Shown: positions 44,456 through 52,435 of the stretch, piece by piece
Position numbering within the stretch: the first letter of the stretch is position 1
How the letters are laid out: each line of letters starts with the position of its first letter
Assembly: GCF_001956045.1 (NCBI RefSeq)
Contig: NZ_MRTH01000042.1
Location: 1 to 62,819 of the forward strand
Direction of reading: 5' to 3'
From: Paenibacillus sp. FSL H7-0331
GTDB lineage: Bacteria; Bacillota; Bacilli; Paenibacillales; NBRC-103111
Length of the DNA: 62,819 nt
Program-made: the position numbers and the translations under genes
Notes under the pieces: model-generated
Told to the model about the DNA's origin: nothing
The model's database searches: none
Seen by the model: only the letters and a program-made list of their open reading frames with translations

Positions 44456-45634
44456 TCATCGATTATTCCAATTCCACCAGCGGACTTCGCCCACACGGAT
44501 GCTGGACACCCAATGCTCCTCTTTAAGCTTTAACAGTTCTTTGGTAGGTCCGGTCACAACCACTCCGTAAAGCTTCACTCCATTAGCCTCCAAATAAGTG
44601 ATGGTTGGCTCGAGTGGAAGCCATGGAGCAAGGCGATTGGTAATCGTTGGATACTTTTGCAGTAAATGCAGAGTATCCAGGAAATTTTTGTCGCGTACCG
44701 TTCCGTCTCCATAAGTTTGGATGCCTGGTGAAATAGAGCTTTCCATGACAGTCTTGCCGAACCAGCCTCGCTTTTCTTCAGAACGGCTTGTCACCTGCAT
44801 ATCTTCAGCATGCCATAGCGGATATGCGGGAAAGCCGACCGGATTCATCACCCATTCTGCGTCACCGAGCTTTCTCTCTTGGCCAGTGTAGGCGGCAAAC
44901 CAAACAGGTGTCATATTTTTACCATTAAATTTCTGTAGAAGCTCATCGGTTGTATACCTCTTATCCAATGACACAAAAGCTTCGGTAACCGTACCCTCAG
45001 GCAGCTTCTCAAGTGTTGCCCAGTCCTGATTACTGCTAGCCGCATCTGACCCGGAAAGTAGAAACAGACTGGCGTTGGAGTTATTTCTTTCAGAATGCCA
45101 TGTGGTTTGCTCTCCCATAGGCCAACCCAACAAAAACTTTAGTTGAAAATCTCCGACAGAAACCTCTGAATCGCCAATTTTCTTTTTCATATTACCTTTG
45201 TAATCCATAGTGAAATAGGCGTTTGAATTGCTTCCTCCACTTACGGTGAGGTTAGGGCGGGTGAGGGCAATCGAAGATGAAACAACATCCTGGTATAGAC
45301 TTGACCGATTGCCCAATCCATAAAAAAGTCCAGTCAATATCGCACTGATGAGGGTAAACGTGATCAAGATTCCAATAGCAGTCAAGGCGGTTTGAATTCT
45401 TGCCCGCCACTTACTTCTGCGCAGCAGGGAAGCTTCTTTGATTGGTGTGGAAGCCTTATTGGCACTACCTTCTATCAGCAGATGACGATCTTCATCATTC
45501 CCCATAAGCTCACCAAGATAAGCTTGGTAGGCTTCCATCTTTTCAAGCTCAAGCTCGAATTGCTCCTTGTCTCTGTCCGTTAATTTACCGTCTGCATAGT
45601 CTTGTAATTGACGCTTGAAATCATCACCCATCAT
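44456..45634 (-). CDS. Anti-sigma factor with sigma-regulator N- and C-terminal domains
   Basis: A 392-residue membrane protein. Residues 1-70 contain a helical cytoplasmic sigma-binding part (D-D-F-K-R-Q-L-Q-D-Y-A), a single membrane helix at about 84-110, and an extracellular region of about 280 residues that fits the sigma-regulator C-terminal domain family. It is directly downstream of the ECF sigma gene, overlapping its stop codon by ATGA, so it is the cognate inhibitor. It should hold the sigma factor at the membrane until an envelope signal relieves it. Confidence 0.85.
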   Translation of the reverse strand: MMGDDFKRQLQDYADGKLTDRDKEQFELELEKMEAYQAYLGELMGNDEDRHLLIEGSANKASTPIKEASLLRRSKWRARIQTALTAIGILITFTLISAILTGLFYGLGNRSSLYQDVVSSSIALTRPNLTVSGGSNSNAYFTMDYKGNMKKKIGDSEVSVGDFQLKFLLGWPMGEQTTWHSERNNSNASLFLLSGSDAASSNQDWATLEKLPEGTVTEAFVSLDKRYTTDELLQKFNGKNMTPVWFAAYTGQERKLGDAEWVMNPVGFPAYPLWHAEDMQVTSRSEEKRGWFGKTVMESSISPGIQTYGDGTVRDKNFLDTLHLLQKYPTITNRLAPWLPLEPTITYLEANGVKLYGVVVTGPTKELLKLKEEHWVSSIRVGEVRWWNWNNR

Positions 45635-46128
45635 GAACCCTGCCTTTCATTGTGTTGTCTGACGACTTGTCTTGCGCGGTACAAAAGTATTTTAAAATGA
45701 GATAACCGGATTTCCATAATTTCTGCGGCTTCGCGGTACGATAGCTCATGAAAGTCGTGCAGCAGTATAGCTTGCTTTTGATTGACCGATAGTGTGGATA
45801 TGGCATCTCCAATGTGCCCCCATAGCTCCTTCTTCAACAGCAGCTCATCAGGAGTTTGAGTATCAGATAGCTGCATGAAAAACTCTGTCCCTGTGGGTAT
45901 ACTTCGCTGTTCTTTGCGATAATAATCTACGAAAACGTTGTAAGCGACCCTGAATAGCCACGGCTTAATTTTATCATCCTTACAGTTGTCCAGATACAAA
46001 TAAGCTCGGTAAAAGGTTTCCTGCACCAAATCTTCCGCGGCATGATGATCTCGGCAGAGGGAGATTAAATACCGATAGACGTCCTTTACATACGATTGAT
46101 ACATGCTGTCGAGCGTGTGTCGCTTCAT
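45631..46128 (-). CDS. ECF RNA polymerase sigma factor
   Basis: A 165-residue sigma-70-type factor made of sigma-2 (Y-V-K-D-V-Y-R-Y-L, D-L-V-Q-E-T-F-Y-R-A-Y) and sigma-4 regions (L-S-Y-R-E-A-A-E-I-M). ATG 46128 is chosen because GGGGGGAAGG lies directly before it, and the ORF above it lacks an RBS. Paired with the anti-sigma gene, it resembles the SigM/SigV/YlaC-type regulators of envelope stress. A promoter with the same ECF pattern lies upstream, implying autoregulation. Confidence 0.9.
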   Translation of the reverse strand: MKRHTLDSMYQSYVKDVYRYLISLCRDHHAAEDLVQETFYRAYLYLDNCKDDKIKPWLFRVAYNVFVDYYRKEQRSIPTGTEFFMQLSDTQTPDELLLKKELWGHIGDAISTLSVNQKQAILLHDFHELSYREAAEIMEIRLSHFKILLYRARQVVRQHNERQGS

Positions 46129-46147
46129 GCCTTCCCCCCTCAACCTA

Positions 46148-46175
46148 TACACGTTTGAATTGGGTAAAGGTTACA
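46148..46175 (-). promoter_or_regulatory. ECF-type autoregulatory promoter
   Basis: On the minus strand: TGTAAC (46170-46175), 16-base spacer (46154-46169), then CGTGTA (46148-46153). This resembles the TGAAAC/TGTAAC-N16-CGT promoters of SigM/SigW/YlaC-type sigma factors and directs the sigma/anti-sigma operon. Confidence 0.6.
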
Positions 46176-46266
46176 AATGAATTGATAGGATTCCTTGCTT
46201 GGAATCTAAATGATATCCTACAGAGGTTAGTTCGTGCTAGTCAGCAAACCATAACCAGCTGAGATA

Positions 46267-46299
46267 TGGTATAATAGATCCGGGTTACAAACCCTTTTT
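46267..46299 (+). promoter_or_regulatory. Extended -10 with a small hairpin in the sigma/hydrolase intergenic gap
   Basis: The 337-base gap 46129-46465 carries no gene. It has TGGTATAAT (46267-46275), an extended -10 without a matching -35, and GGGTT-aca-AACCC-TTTTT (46282-46299), a tiny terminator-like hairpin almost at the predicted start. This could abort or attenuate a short transcript, but it may be chance. Confidence 0.3.
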
Positions 46300-46465
46300 C
46301 TAATATGAATCCGGGGAGTGCTTATTGTGATTATCAAATTCATTCGTTTGCATTAATTTGAAGTACAGTTTCTCTAGACTCATCCATTTTTTTGTAAATG
46401 TGCTGAGGTTTATTTAAGTGTACATTTTTTCATGTAAACACATTCGAATGAAATGAGGAATCGAT

Positions 46466-47317
46466 ATGAGCGAACAACTAATTAGAGTTAACGGAATTGA
46501 TATATGTGCGGAAAGCTTTGGGGATTCTCACAATCCAGCGGTTTTACTGATCATGGGTGCCATGTGTTCGATGGTTTATTGGGATGACGAATTTTGCCAA
46601 CAATTGGCGGATACAGGACGGTACGTGATTCGATATGATAACCGGGATGTTGGACGTTCCACGGTGTATGATCCTGGAAGTTCAAATTATACGGTCGCTG
46701 ACATGGCCGAAGATGCTGTCGGGTTGCTTGACGCATACCATATTGAACAAGCACACATTGTCGGGATGTCATTAGGCGGTATGATTGCTCAGGTTATGGC
46801 AATACGCTATCCTCACAAGGTGCACACCTTGACATTGGTCGCATCGAGTATTTTCGAATCTGACAATAAGCGAGAGTTACCACCAATGGATGAGCGGATA
46901 CTTGCGTATCATGCTAATGGAGCCAGTTTGGACTGGTCAGATGAAGATAGGGTTGCCGATTATTTGGTTGCAGGTTCAAGCTTGCTGTGTGGTCCCAAAC
47001 ATAAATTCGAAGAAAAGAGAGCTTACAAGCAGGTCAGAAAAGAAATAAAACGAGCAAGGAACCTGCTCAGCATGTTCAATCATGCACTGCTTCAAGACGA
47101 TGCTTCTTTTGAGGGGAAGCTACAAAGCATCCATGCACCTGCACTGGTTATCCATGGTACAGCCGATACAGTGCTTCCACTGGAGCATGGTTTGGCTCTA
47201 GTCGATGAACTTCCCCATGCATCGCTGCTTTCCATCGAAGGGACGGGTCACGAAATTCACTCGGACGATTGGGAATGCATAATTAACGCCATTAAGAACC
47301 ATACTCGGGTCGTGTAG
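46466..47317 (+). CDS. Alpha/beta hydrolase
   Basis: A 283-residue hydrolase. The nucleophile elbow is G-M-S-L-G (Ser102), the acid is in I-H-G-T-A-D and the histidine in G-T-G-H-E. The oxyanion region reads I-M-G-A-M-C. R-Y-D-N-R-D-V-G-R-S before the nucleophile resembles the AB_hydrolase_1 branch that includes haloalkane dehalogenase-like and 3-oxoadipate enol-lactonase-like enzymes, but the substrate is unknown. It is monocistronic, divergent from the ECF operon and closed by a strong terminator. Confidence 0.87.
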   Translation: MSEQLIRVNGIDICAESFGDSHNPAVLLIMGAMCSMVYWDDEFCQQLADTGRYVIRYDNRDVGRSTVYDPGSSNYTVADMAEDAVGLLDAYHIEQAHIVGMSLGGMIAQVMAIRYPHKVHTLTLVASSIFESDNKRELPPMDERILAYHANGASLDWSDEDRVADYLVAGSSLLCGPKHKFEEKRAYKQVRKEIKRARNLLSMFNHALLQDDASFEGKLQSIHAPALVIHGTADTVLPLEHGLALVDELPHASLLSIEGTGHEIHSDDWECIINAIKNHTRVV

Positions 47318-47356
47318 GCTTGGCGGATCTCATTAGCTAAATAACAATACAATCCC

Positions 47357-47401
47357 AGAAGGGCTGCTATCGGTACAACCGAATAAGTAGCCCTTCTTTT
47401 T
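47357..47401 (+). terminator. Terminator after the hydrolase
   Basis: AGAAGGGCTGCT pairs with AGTAGCCCTTCT (two mismatches), loop with a TCGGT/ACCGA mini-stem, then TTTTT. Strong. Confidence 0.88.
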
Positions 47402-47583
47402 GGATTTCATTTATTCCATTTAAAGGGAATTATCCGCGTATATATAACACAATTATCGTAATCAAACACCTGTCAAATTCGGGTGGACTGCAATAAAATG
47501 AGTGTACAGTTATGGGATATATGTAAAATAATGAAGGATTCCATCCGAGCTATCAAGAACTTAATAAGTATAGGGGTGAGGGT

Positions 47584-48906
47584 ATGTATAATATTTTGAT
47601 CGTGGATGATGAACCGATGATATGTAAAGGCATCGCTGCTATTCTTACTCAATCAAAGCTGAATATTTCAGAGGTTTTTATTGCATATAACGGATTTGAA
47701 GCGCTGGACTTTATTCACTTGGAGAAAATCGATCTGGTGTTTACCGATATTCAAATGGAGAAGATGAATGGTATCGAGCTGATTGAAAACCTTTTTATGG
47801 AGGATCCTTCTCTTCCCGTTGTCATTCTATCCGCTCATGGGGAATTTGAGTATGCCCAGAAGGCGATCCGTTTTGGAGCGAAGGAATATTTGGTTAAGCC
47901 GATTACACCGGATCATTTGGTTTCGGTTGTTGGGACGCTGCTGAGTGAGAAAGAAAGTAAATCCCATCATTGGGTGAACTGGGAGGGGCAGCTGGCGTTG
48001 CCTGAGTATTCCAATCTGGAACAGAACTATTACTTGAATGAACTTGTAACAGGCTCGATCCACGAATCCGATGTAGCCTCCATTGTGGAGAAGCTTGGAA
48101 GTCGTGTGAACGGCAAATATTTTAGCATGCTCATGATCAAGCTGTCCTTGGATCGGGGCGGTATCCATGATGAAGAAATAATTGCAATGAAGGACAGAAG
48201 CCTGCTGAAATACGCCTCACTGAACATTATTGATGAGACGGTGAATCAGTGGAACCATTTTGTTTTTAATAATCACAATTCAACCTTCTCGCTGCTGCTG
48301 CAGGTAACCGAAGAAGAGAATCGCGATTTGCTGCGCATGAATCAATTGCTCATGGTTGCCCAGATGATTCATAACAATTTACATAAATACGTTAACGTTA
48401 AATGCCATATCGGTATCAGTCGCATCCGTGAAGGTGTGACACAATGGCCAGTCATTTATACAGAGGCACTGGAAAGCTTGAATTGGAGTGACACCAACAA
48501 AGGGCATTATATGTCCTACATTGGGGATATCGATAGTGTCATGAACGATCAATCCTTAACCCATACGCAAATTGATGAAGTAAATCATCGCGTTGTGCTT
48601 GAAACAAAAGCCTACATAGAGAGCCACTTTTGTAATAAAGGACTCAAGCTTCAGGTTATTGCCGACAGCGTGCATTTAAGTCCGAACTATTTGAGCTATT
48701 TGTTTAAAAAGGTGATGGGGGTTAACATCTGGGATTATGTGACGAAGCTGAGAATGGAAGAAGGCCGGCGCCTGATTCTTATGACAGATAAACGGAGATA
48801 TGAGATATCTGAAGAAATCGGCTACGAGTCACCCGAGCATTTTAGCAAAATTTTCAAAAAGCATTTCGGGATCAACATATCAGAGTTAAAAAGCACGGGT
48901 CAGTAA
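47584..48906 (+). CDS. AraC-type response regulator of the second sugar locus
   Basis: A 440-residue YesN-like regulator. The receiver has D-D at 8-9 and phospho-acceptor Asp56 in F-T-D-I-Q-M-E; the C-terminal AraC tandem helix-turn-helix covers about 338-438 (L-S-P-N-Y-L-S-Y-L-F-K). The linker is shorter than in the first locus regulator. The next gene is the binding protein; the kinase lies 3.5 kb away beyond the importer genes, an unusual split. Upstream is a terminator and about 180 bases without clear promoter motifs. Confidence 0.92.
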   Translation: MYNILIVDDEPMICKGIAAILTQSKLNISEVFIAYNGFEALDFIHLEKIDLVFTDIQMEKMNGIELIENLFMEDPSLPVVILSAHGEFEYAQKAIRFGAKEYLVKPITPDHLVSVVGTLLSEKESKSHHWVNWEGQLALPEYSNLEQNYYLNELVTGSIHESDVASIVEKLGSRVNGKYFSMLMIKLSLDRGGIHDEEIIAMKDRSLLKYASLNIIDETVNQWNHFVFNNHNSTFSLLLQVTEEENRDLLRMNQLLMVAQMIHNNLHKYVNVKCHIGISRIREGVTQWPVIYTEALESLNWSDTNKGHYMSYIGDIDSVMNDQSLTHTQIDEVNHRVVLETKAYIESHFCNKGLKLQVIADSVHLSPNYLSYLFKKVMGVNIWDYVTKLRMEEGRRLILMTDKRRYEISEEIGYESPEHFSKIFKKHFGINISELKSTGQ

Positions 48907-49017
48907 CTTGCGACATGATTAGCGTAAGACTGCACATCGTAGTGAGATGAGACTCCCTTTATAATCATAAGTGTAGACAACAAACCTTAATGAAATGATT
49001 TGAAAGGGGAACCACAC

Positions 49018-50406
49018 ATGAAAGATAAGAAAGGGTATGCATTCAGTGCATTTGCACTTACGGCTCTGCTAGCAGGCTGTAGTACGAACAATATGACAGC
49101 ATCTACAACTCCGAAGGAAACAGCGGCGGCGAATAAAGTAACCATTACAGCGCAAGGGTTCAAACCGGATCAAAAGGAAAAGAACGACCAGCTCGATCAA
49201 CGTATTAATCGTTTCAAGGCCAAATTCCCGAATGTGGATTTTAAAAAAGACGACTGGCAGTATAATCCGCTTGAAATCGGGGTGAAAATGGCATCGAACA
49301 GTGCACCAACAGAATATACGACGTATGCCACAGAAGGTAAAGTGCTGGTTAATAAAAAGTGGGTCGCTGATATGACAGATTCGATGAATACCTGGGATCA
49401 TGCCAAGGATATGAACGATTTGCTGTCCAAACCATTTGTCATTAATGGTAAAACGTACGGCGTACCCGTTGATGGATATGTCATGACGATTACTTTAAAC
49501 AAAAAGCTGTTTAAGGAAAAAGGCGTTGAGCTGCCTCCCATCGATTGGACCTGGGACGATCTGCTTGATGCGGCTCGCAAAATCAGTGATCCTGCCAAAG
49601 GGATAGCAGGCTTCATTCCCATGGGTAAAGGACCGGAAGCAGGCTGGAACTGGACGAATTTTCTCTATGCTGCCGGCGGAGACGTGCAAAAGCTGGACAA
49701 TGGCAAAGTTGTTGGCCAATTTAATTCCGAGGCGGGTCTGAAAGCGTTGGAGTTCTATAAAAAGCTTAAGGATGAAAATCTGATTCCTCAGAACTGGGCA
49801 CTTGGTTATGGCGACGCTTTAAATGCGTTCTCTCAAGGACGCGGCGCGATGGTCATGTGTGGAAGTGGTAACGCAGCGGATACAGCGATTAATGAGGGCG
49901 GCATCAGTAAGGACGATCTGGTCGTGTATCCGATTCCGTCACTGACTAAAGGTGGCAAGCATACAGGTGTTCTGGGTGGGAACTACCGCGTCATTAACCC
50001 TAAAGCCGACAAGCAAACCCAACAAACGGCGTTCAAATGGATCACAGATGAATACTTCACAGAAGAATTCCTCGGCTCTACTCAAAAAGAAATCGAAGAT
50101 CGAAAAGGCAAAAATCGCGTATACATTCCCCAACCGATCAATTACTGGAATGACTCTTCGGACTTTGGTAAAAAATACGCCAGCTTGCTCGCCAAATACG
50201 ATAACGTTTTCAAATATGATCCGCAATTGCTCAGCCTATGGGATGGAAAACCCGAAGCTCAATACGAGGCACAAAAGTTCTACACGGAAATGGCCAATGT
50301 CATTCAGAAAATCTTCACCACCAAAAATGTCGATTTGAAGAAAACGTTGGAAGAGACCTCGGATAAATTGCAGACTGAAGTATTTGATAAAGTCAAAGTC
50401 GAATAG
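49018..50406 (+). CDS. Sugar-binding lipoprotein (second CUT1 importer)
   Basis: A 462-residue solute-binding lipoprotein, the usual CUT1 size. Signal peptide ending L-L-A-G-C (Cys20), then the extracellular lobes with P-V-D-G-Y-V-M-T and W-T-W-D-D-L. ATG 49018 is preferred to the TTG at 49000 because AAAGGGGA is about 8 bases upstream. It delivers its ligand to the two permeases downstream. A long hairpin separates it from them, typical of higher expression of the binding protein. Confidence 0.9.
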   Translation: MKDKKGYAFSAFALTALLAGCSTNNMTASTTPKETAAANKVTITAQGFKPDQKEKNDQLDQRINRFKAKFPNVDFKKDDWQYNPLEIGVKMASNSAPTEYTTYATEGKVLVNKKWVADMTDSMNTWDHAKDMNDLLSKPFVINGKTYGVPVDGYVMTITLNKKLFKEKGVELPPIDWTWDDLLDAARKISDPAKGIAGFIPMGKGPEAGWNWTNFLYAAGGDVQKLDNGKVVGQFNSEAGLKALEFYKKLKDENLIPQNWALGYGDALNAFSQGRGAMVMCGSGNAADTAINEGGISKDDLVVYPIPSLTKGGKHTGVLGGNYRVINPKADKQTQQTAFKWITDEYFTEEFLGSTQKEIEDRKGKNRVYIPQPINYWNDSSDFGKKYASLLAKYDNVFKYDPQLLSLWDGKPEAQYEAQKFYTEMANVIQKIFTTKNVDLKKTLEETSDKLQTEVFDKVKVE

Positions 50407-50416
50407 CAGGCTGCAT

Positions 50417-50453
50417 AATCGGACCTAAACCTCTGTTGGTTTGAGGTCCGATT
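50417..50453 (+). terminator. Intercistronic hairpin between binding protein and permease
   Basis: Arms AATCGGACCT-AAACC and GGTTT-GAGGTCCGATT pair over about 15 positions with one bulge. No strong T-run. A 15-base dyad ATGGCAT-A-ATGCCAT (50462-50476) follows. Together they probably stabilise the upstream RNA or reduce read-through into the permeases. Confidence 0.62.
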
Positions 50454-50510
50454 GTTTGTGGATGGCATAATGCCATGAGATCGCAACCCGATGAATGAGG
50501 AGTGTCTGAT

Positions 50511-51422
50511 ATGGAAACCGATGTGTTCTCGCGACAAGCTGTGGTGACGTCACAGGCAAGAAAAAAGTTGAACTGGTATCTATGGGGCACCTTATTTGTT
50601 CTGCCTGAGCTTATTTTGTTTTTCATATTTCTATGGGTACCCATTTTTAAAGGTATCGTGTACAGCTTTTACAGCATCGACTTTGTGGATGGCAATCAGT
50701 TTATTGGCTTGGAGAATTATCTGAACATCGCGCAGGACGAACTATTATTCACATCTATCCAAAACACACTTTACTATATGGCTCTCGGTATCCTGCTTGG
50801 CTTCTGGATTCCACCTCTCGTCGCCATTGCAGTTACCGAATTAAAATACTTTCAGGGAGCGGCTCGAATTATCGGTTATTTGCCAAGCGCCGTACCTGCG
50901 ATTGTGCTTTATGGGATGTGGTTATGGTTCTTTGATGCGGTTGGCCCGATTAACAGTCTACTCGAAAGCATAGGGTTCACGAAGGTAGATTTTTTCAGCT
51001 CTCAAATGTCGATGATATCGATTGTGCTACTGGAAACCTGGCAAAGCTTTGGAGCGGCGACTCTGATCTATATTGCCGCGATTGTCAGCATTCCGAAGGA
51101 TTTGTATGAAGCGGCTGAGATTGACGGGGCCAGCATATGGCAGCGGATCAGGCACATCACATTGCCCAGCATCAAGACACTCATGGTACTGCTGCTGCTC
51201 TTACAGCTTATCACGACATCACAGGGCTTTCAGGCCCAATTATCAATGACCGATGGCGGACCCAACAATGCGACGCTGACTTACCTGCTGTGGATTAACC
51301 ATACCGCATTTCGCGATCTTGATTTTGGCAAGGCGAGCGCGATGGGCAGTCTGATGTTTTTTGTACTCATTCTGTTGTCCATTGTATATAATCTACTGCA
51401 GCGCAGAGGTGAAAAGACATGA
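50511..51422 (+). CDS. CUT1 sugar ABC permease 1 (second locus)
   Basis: A 303-residue, six-helix permease with E-A-A-E-I-D-G-A-S-I-W as EAA loop. GAGGAG is 8 bases before ATG 50511; the upstream GTG (50502) abuts that sequence and was rejected. It overlaps the second permease by ATGA. No ATPase gene, so it relies on an MsmX-like ATPase elsewhere. Confidence 0.9.
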   Translation: METDVFSRQAVVTSQARKKLNWYLWGTLFVLPELILFFIFLWVPIFKGIVYSFYSIDFVDGNQFIGLENYLNIAQDELLFTSIQNTLYYMALGILLGFWIPPLVAIAVTELKYFQGAARIIGYLPSAVPAIVLYGMWLWFFDAVGPINSLLESIGFTKVDFFSSQMSMISIVLLETWQSFGAATLIYIAAIVSIPKDLYEAAEIDGASIWQRIRHITLPSIKTLMVLLLLLQLITTSQGFQAQLSMTDGGPNNATLTYLLWINHTAFRDLDFGKASAMGSLMFFVLILLSIVYNLLQRRGEKT

Positions 51423-52300
51423 AACAGGAAGATCGCGGGATTATCTCAAGCTATGACTTTAAAAAAGTGTCCGTTAAGCTCGGCTATTCACTTATGGTGC
51501 TGGTCATTGTCTGCATGGCGATTACGATGCTGTATCCGTTCTTTAATACCTTTTTCAGTTCACTCAAAACACGTGAGGAGTTTTTCAGCTTTCCGCCGAC
51601 GTTTTTTCCGAAGGATTGGATCTGGAAAAATTACTATGATGCATGGACACAATTTGATTTACCCTTGCTGACCTTTCTGAAAAATACGATCTTGATTTAT
51701 GTCGGCAATATGGTATTTTCGCTGTTGTTTATCGGGTTGGCGGCCTTTGCGCTATCTCATTTGAAGGTTCCTTTCAAGAAATGGGTGACACTGTACTTTT
51801 TGGCTACACTGTTGATACCGCCTGCCACCTATATCGTACCTAATTTTCTGAATTTGAAAAGTCTCGGACTTATTAATACGTATTGGGCATTTTGGCTGCC
51901 TGCTGCGGTGAATGCGTATTTTATGCTGCTGCTAAAAAACTTTTTTGACGGCATTCACAAAGAAATTCTGGAAGCGGCAAGGATGGATGGGGCCAGTGAA
52001 TTTAAATCCTTCACAACCATTGCGGTTCCACTTTCCCTGCCGATCATCGGGACCCTGCTGCTGCTCGCTTTCTCCAATACATGGAACGATTTCTACTGGC
52101 CTAATATCGTGATGACGGAAAAAAGCATGTATCCGCTAGCAACCGGTATTTATCGTTATGTCGTATATCCGACCTCAGTCATTCCGTGGAGCGTTCGCTT
52201 TGCCATTCTCACTTTGGCCATGCTGCCGCCGATCCTGTTCTTCCTGACCTTCCAGAAATTTATTATACGCGGCTTAAGTGCATCAAGTGTAAAAGGTTAG
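51419..52300 (+). CDS. CUT1 sugar ABC permease 2 (second locus)
   Basis: A 293-residue, six-helix permease; the EAA loop reads E-A-A-R-M-D-G-A-S-E-F. It starts within the stop codon of the first permease, so the two are translationally coupled. A terminator follows, separating it from the kinase gene. Confidence 0.9.
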   Translation: MKQEDRGIISSYDFKKVSVKLGYSLMVLVIVCMAITMLYPFFNTFFSSLKTREEFFSFPPTFFPKDWIWKNYYDAWTQFDLPLLTFLKNTILIYVGNMVFSLLFIGLAAFALSHLKVPFKKWVTLYFLATLLIPPATYIVPNFLNLKSLGLINTYWAFWLPAAVNAYFMLLLKNFFDGIHKEILEAARMDGASEFKSFTTIAVPLSLPIIGTLLLLAFSNTWNDFYWPNIVMTEKSMYPLATGIYRYVVYPTSVIPWSVRFAILTLAMLPPILFFLTFQKFIIRGLSASSVKG

Positions 52301-52321
52301 CAGCTCCTCAACTTGAAATAG

Positions 52322-52358
52322 CACCTTACAGAAGACATTTTCTGAAGGTGTTTTCTTT
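52322..52358 (+). terminator. Terminator after the second importer
   Basis: CACCTTaCAGAA pairs with TTCTG-AAGGTG (single-base bulge), then TTTTCTTT. Confidence 0.8.
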
Positions 52359-52435
52359 CATTTAAAGGAAAAGGTACCGATACTCACGAATTTATTGTAA
52401 ATATATAACATCTAGTATCATGAAACGAGAAAGGG

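Noticed and set aside
46282..46299. Very small terminator as a functional attenuator
   Set aside because: A five-pair stem immediately after an unproven -10 is too weak a basis; kept only as a low-confidence note.
50462..50476. ATGGCAT-A-ATGCCAT as a regulator operator
   Set aside because: Lies inside a transcribed gap next to a larger hairpin; more easily explained as RNA structure.
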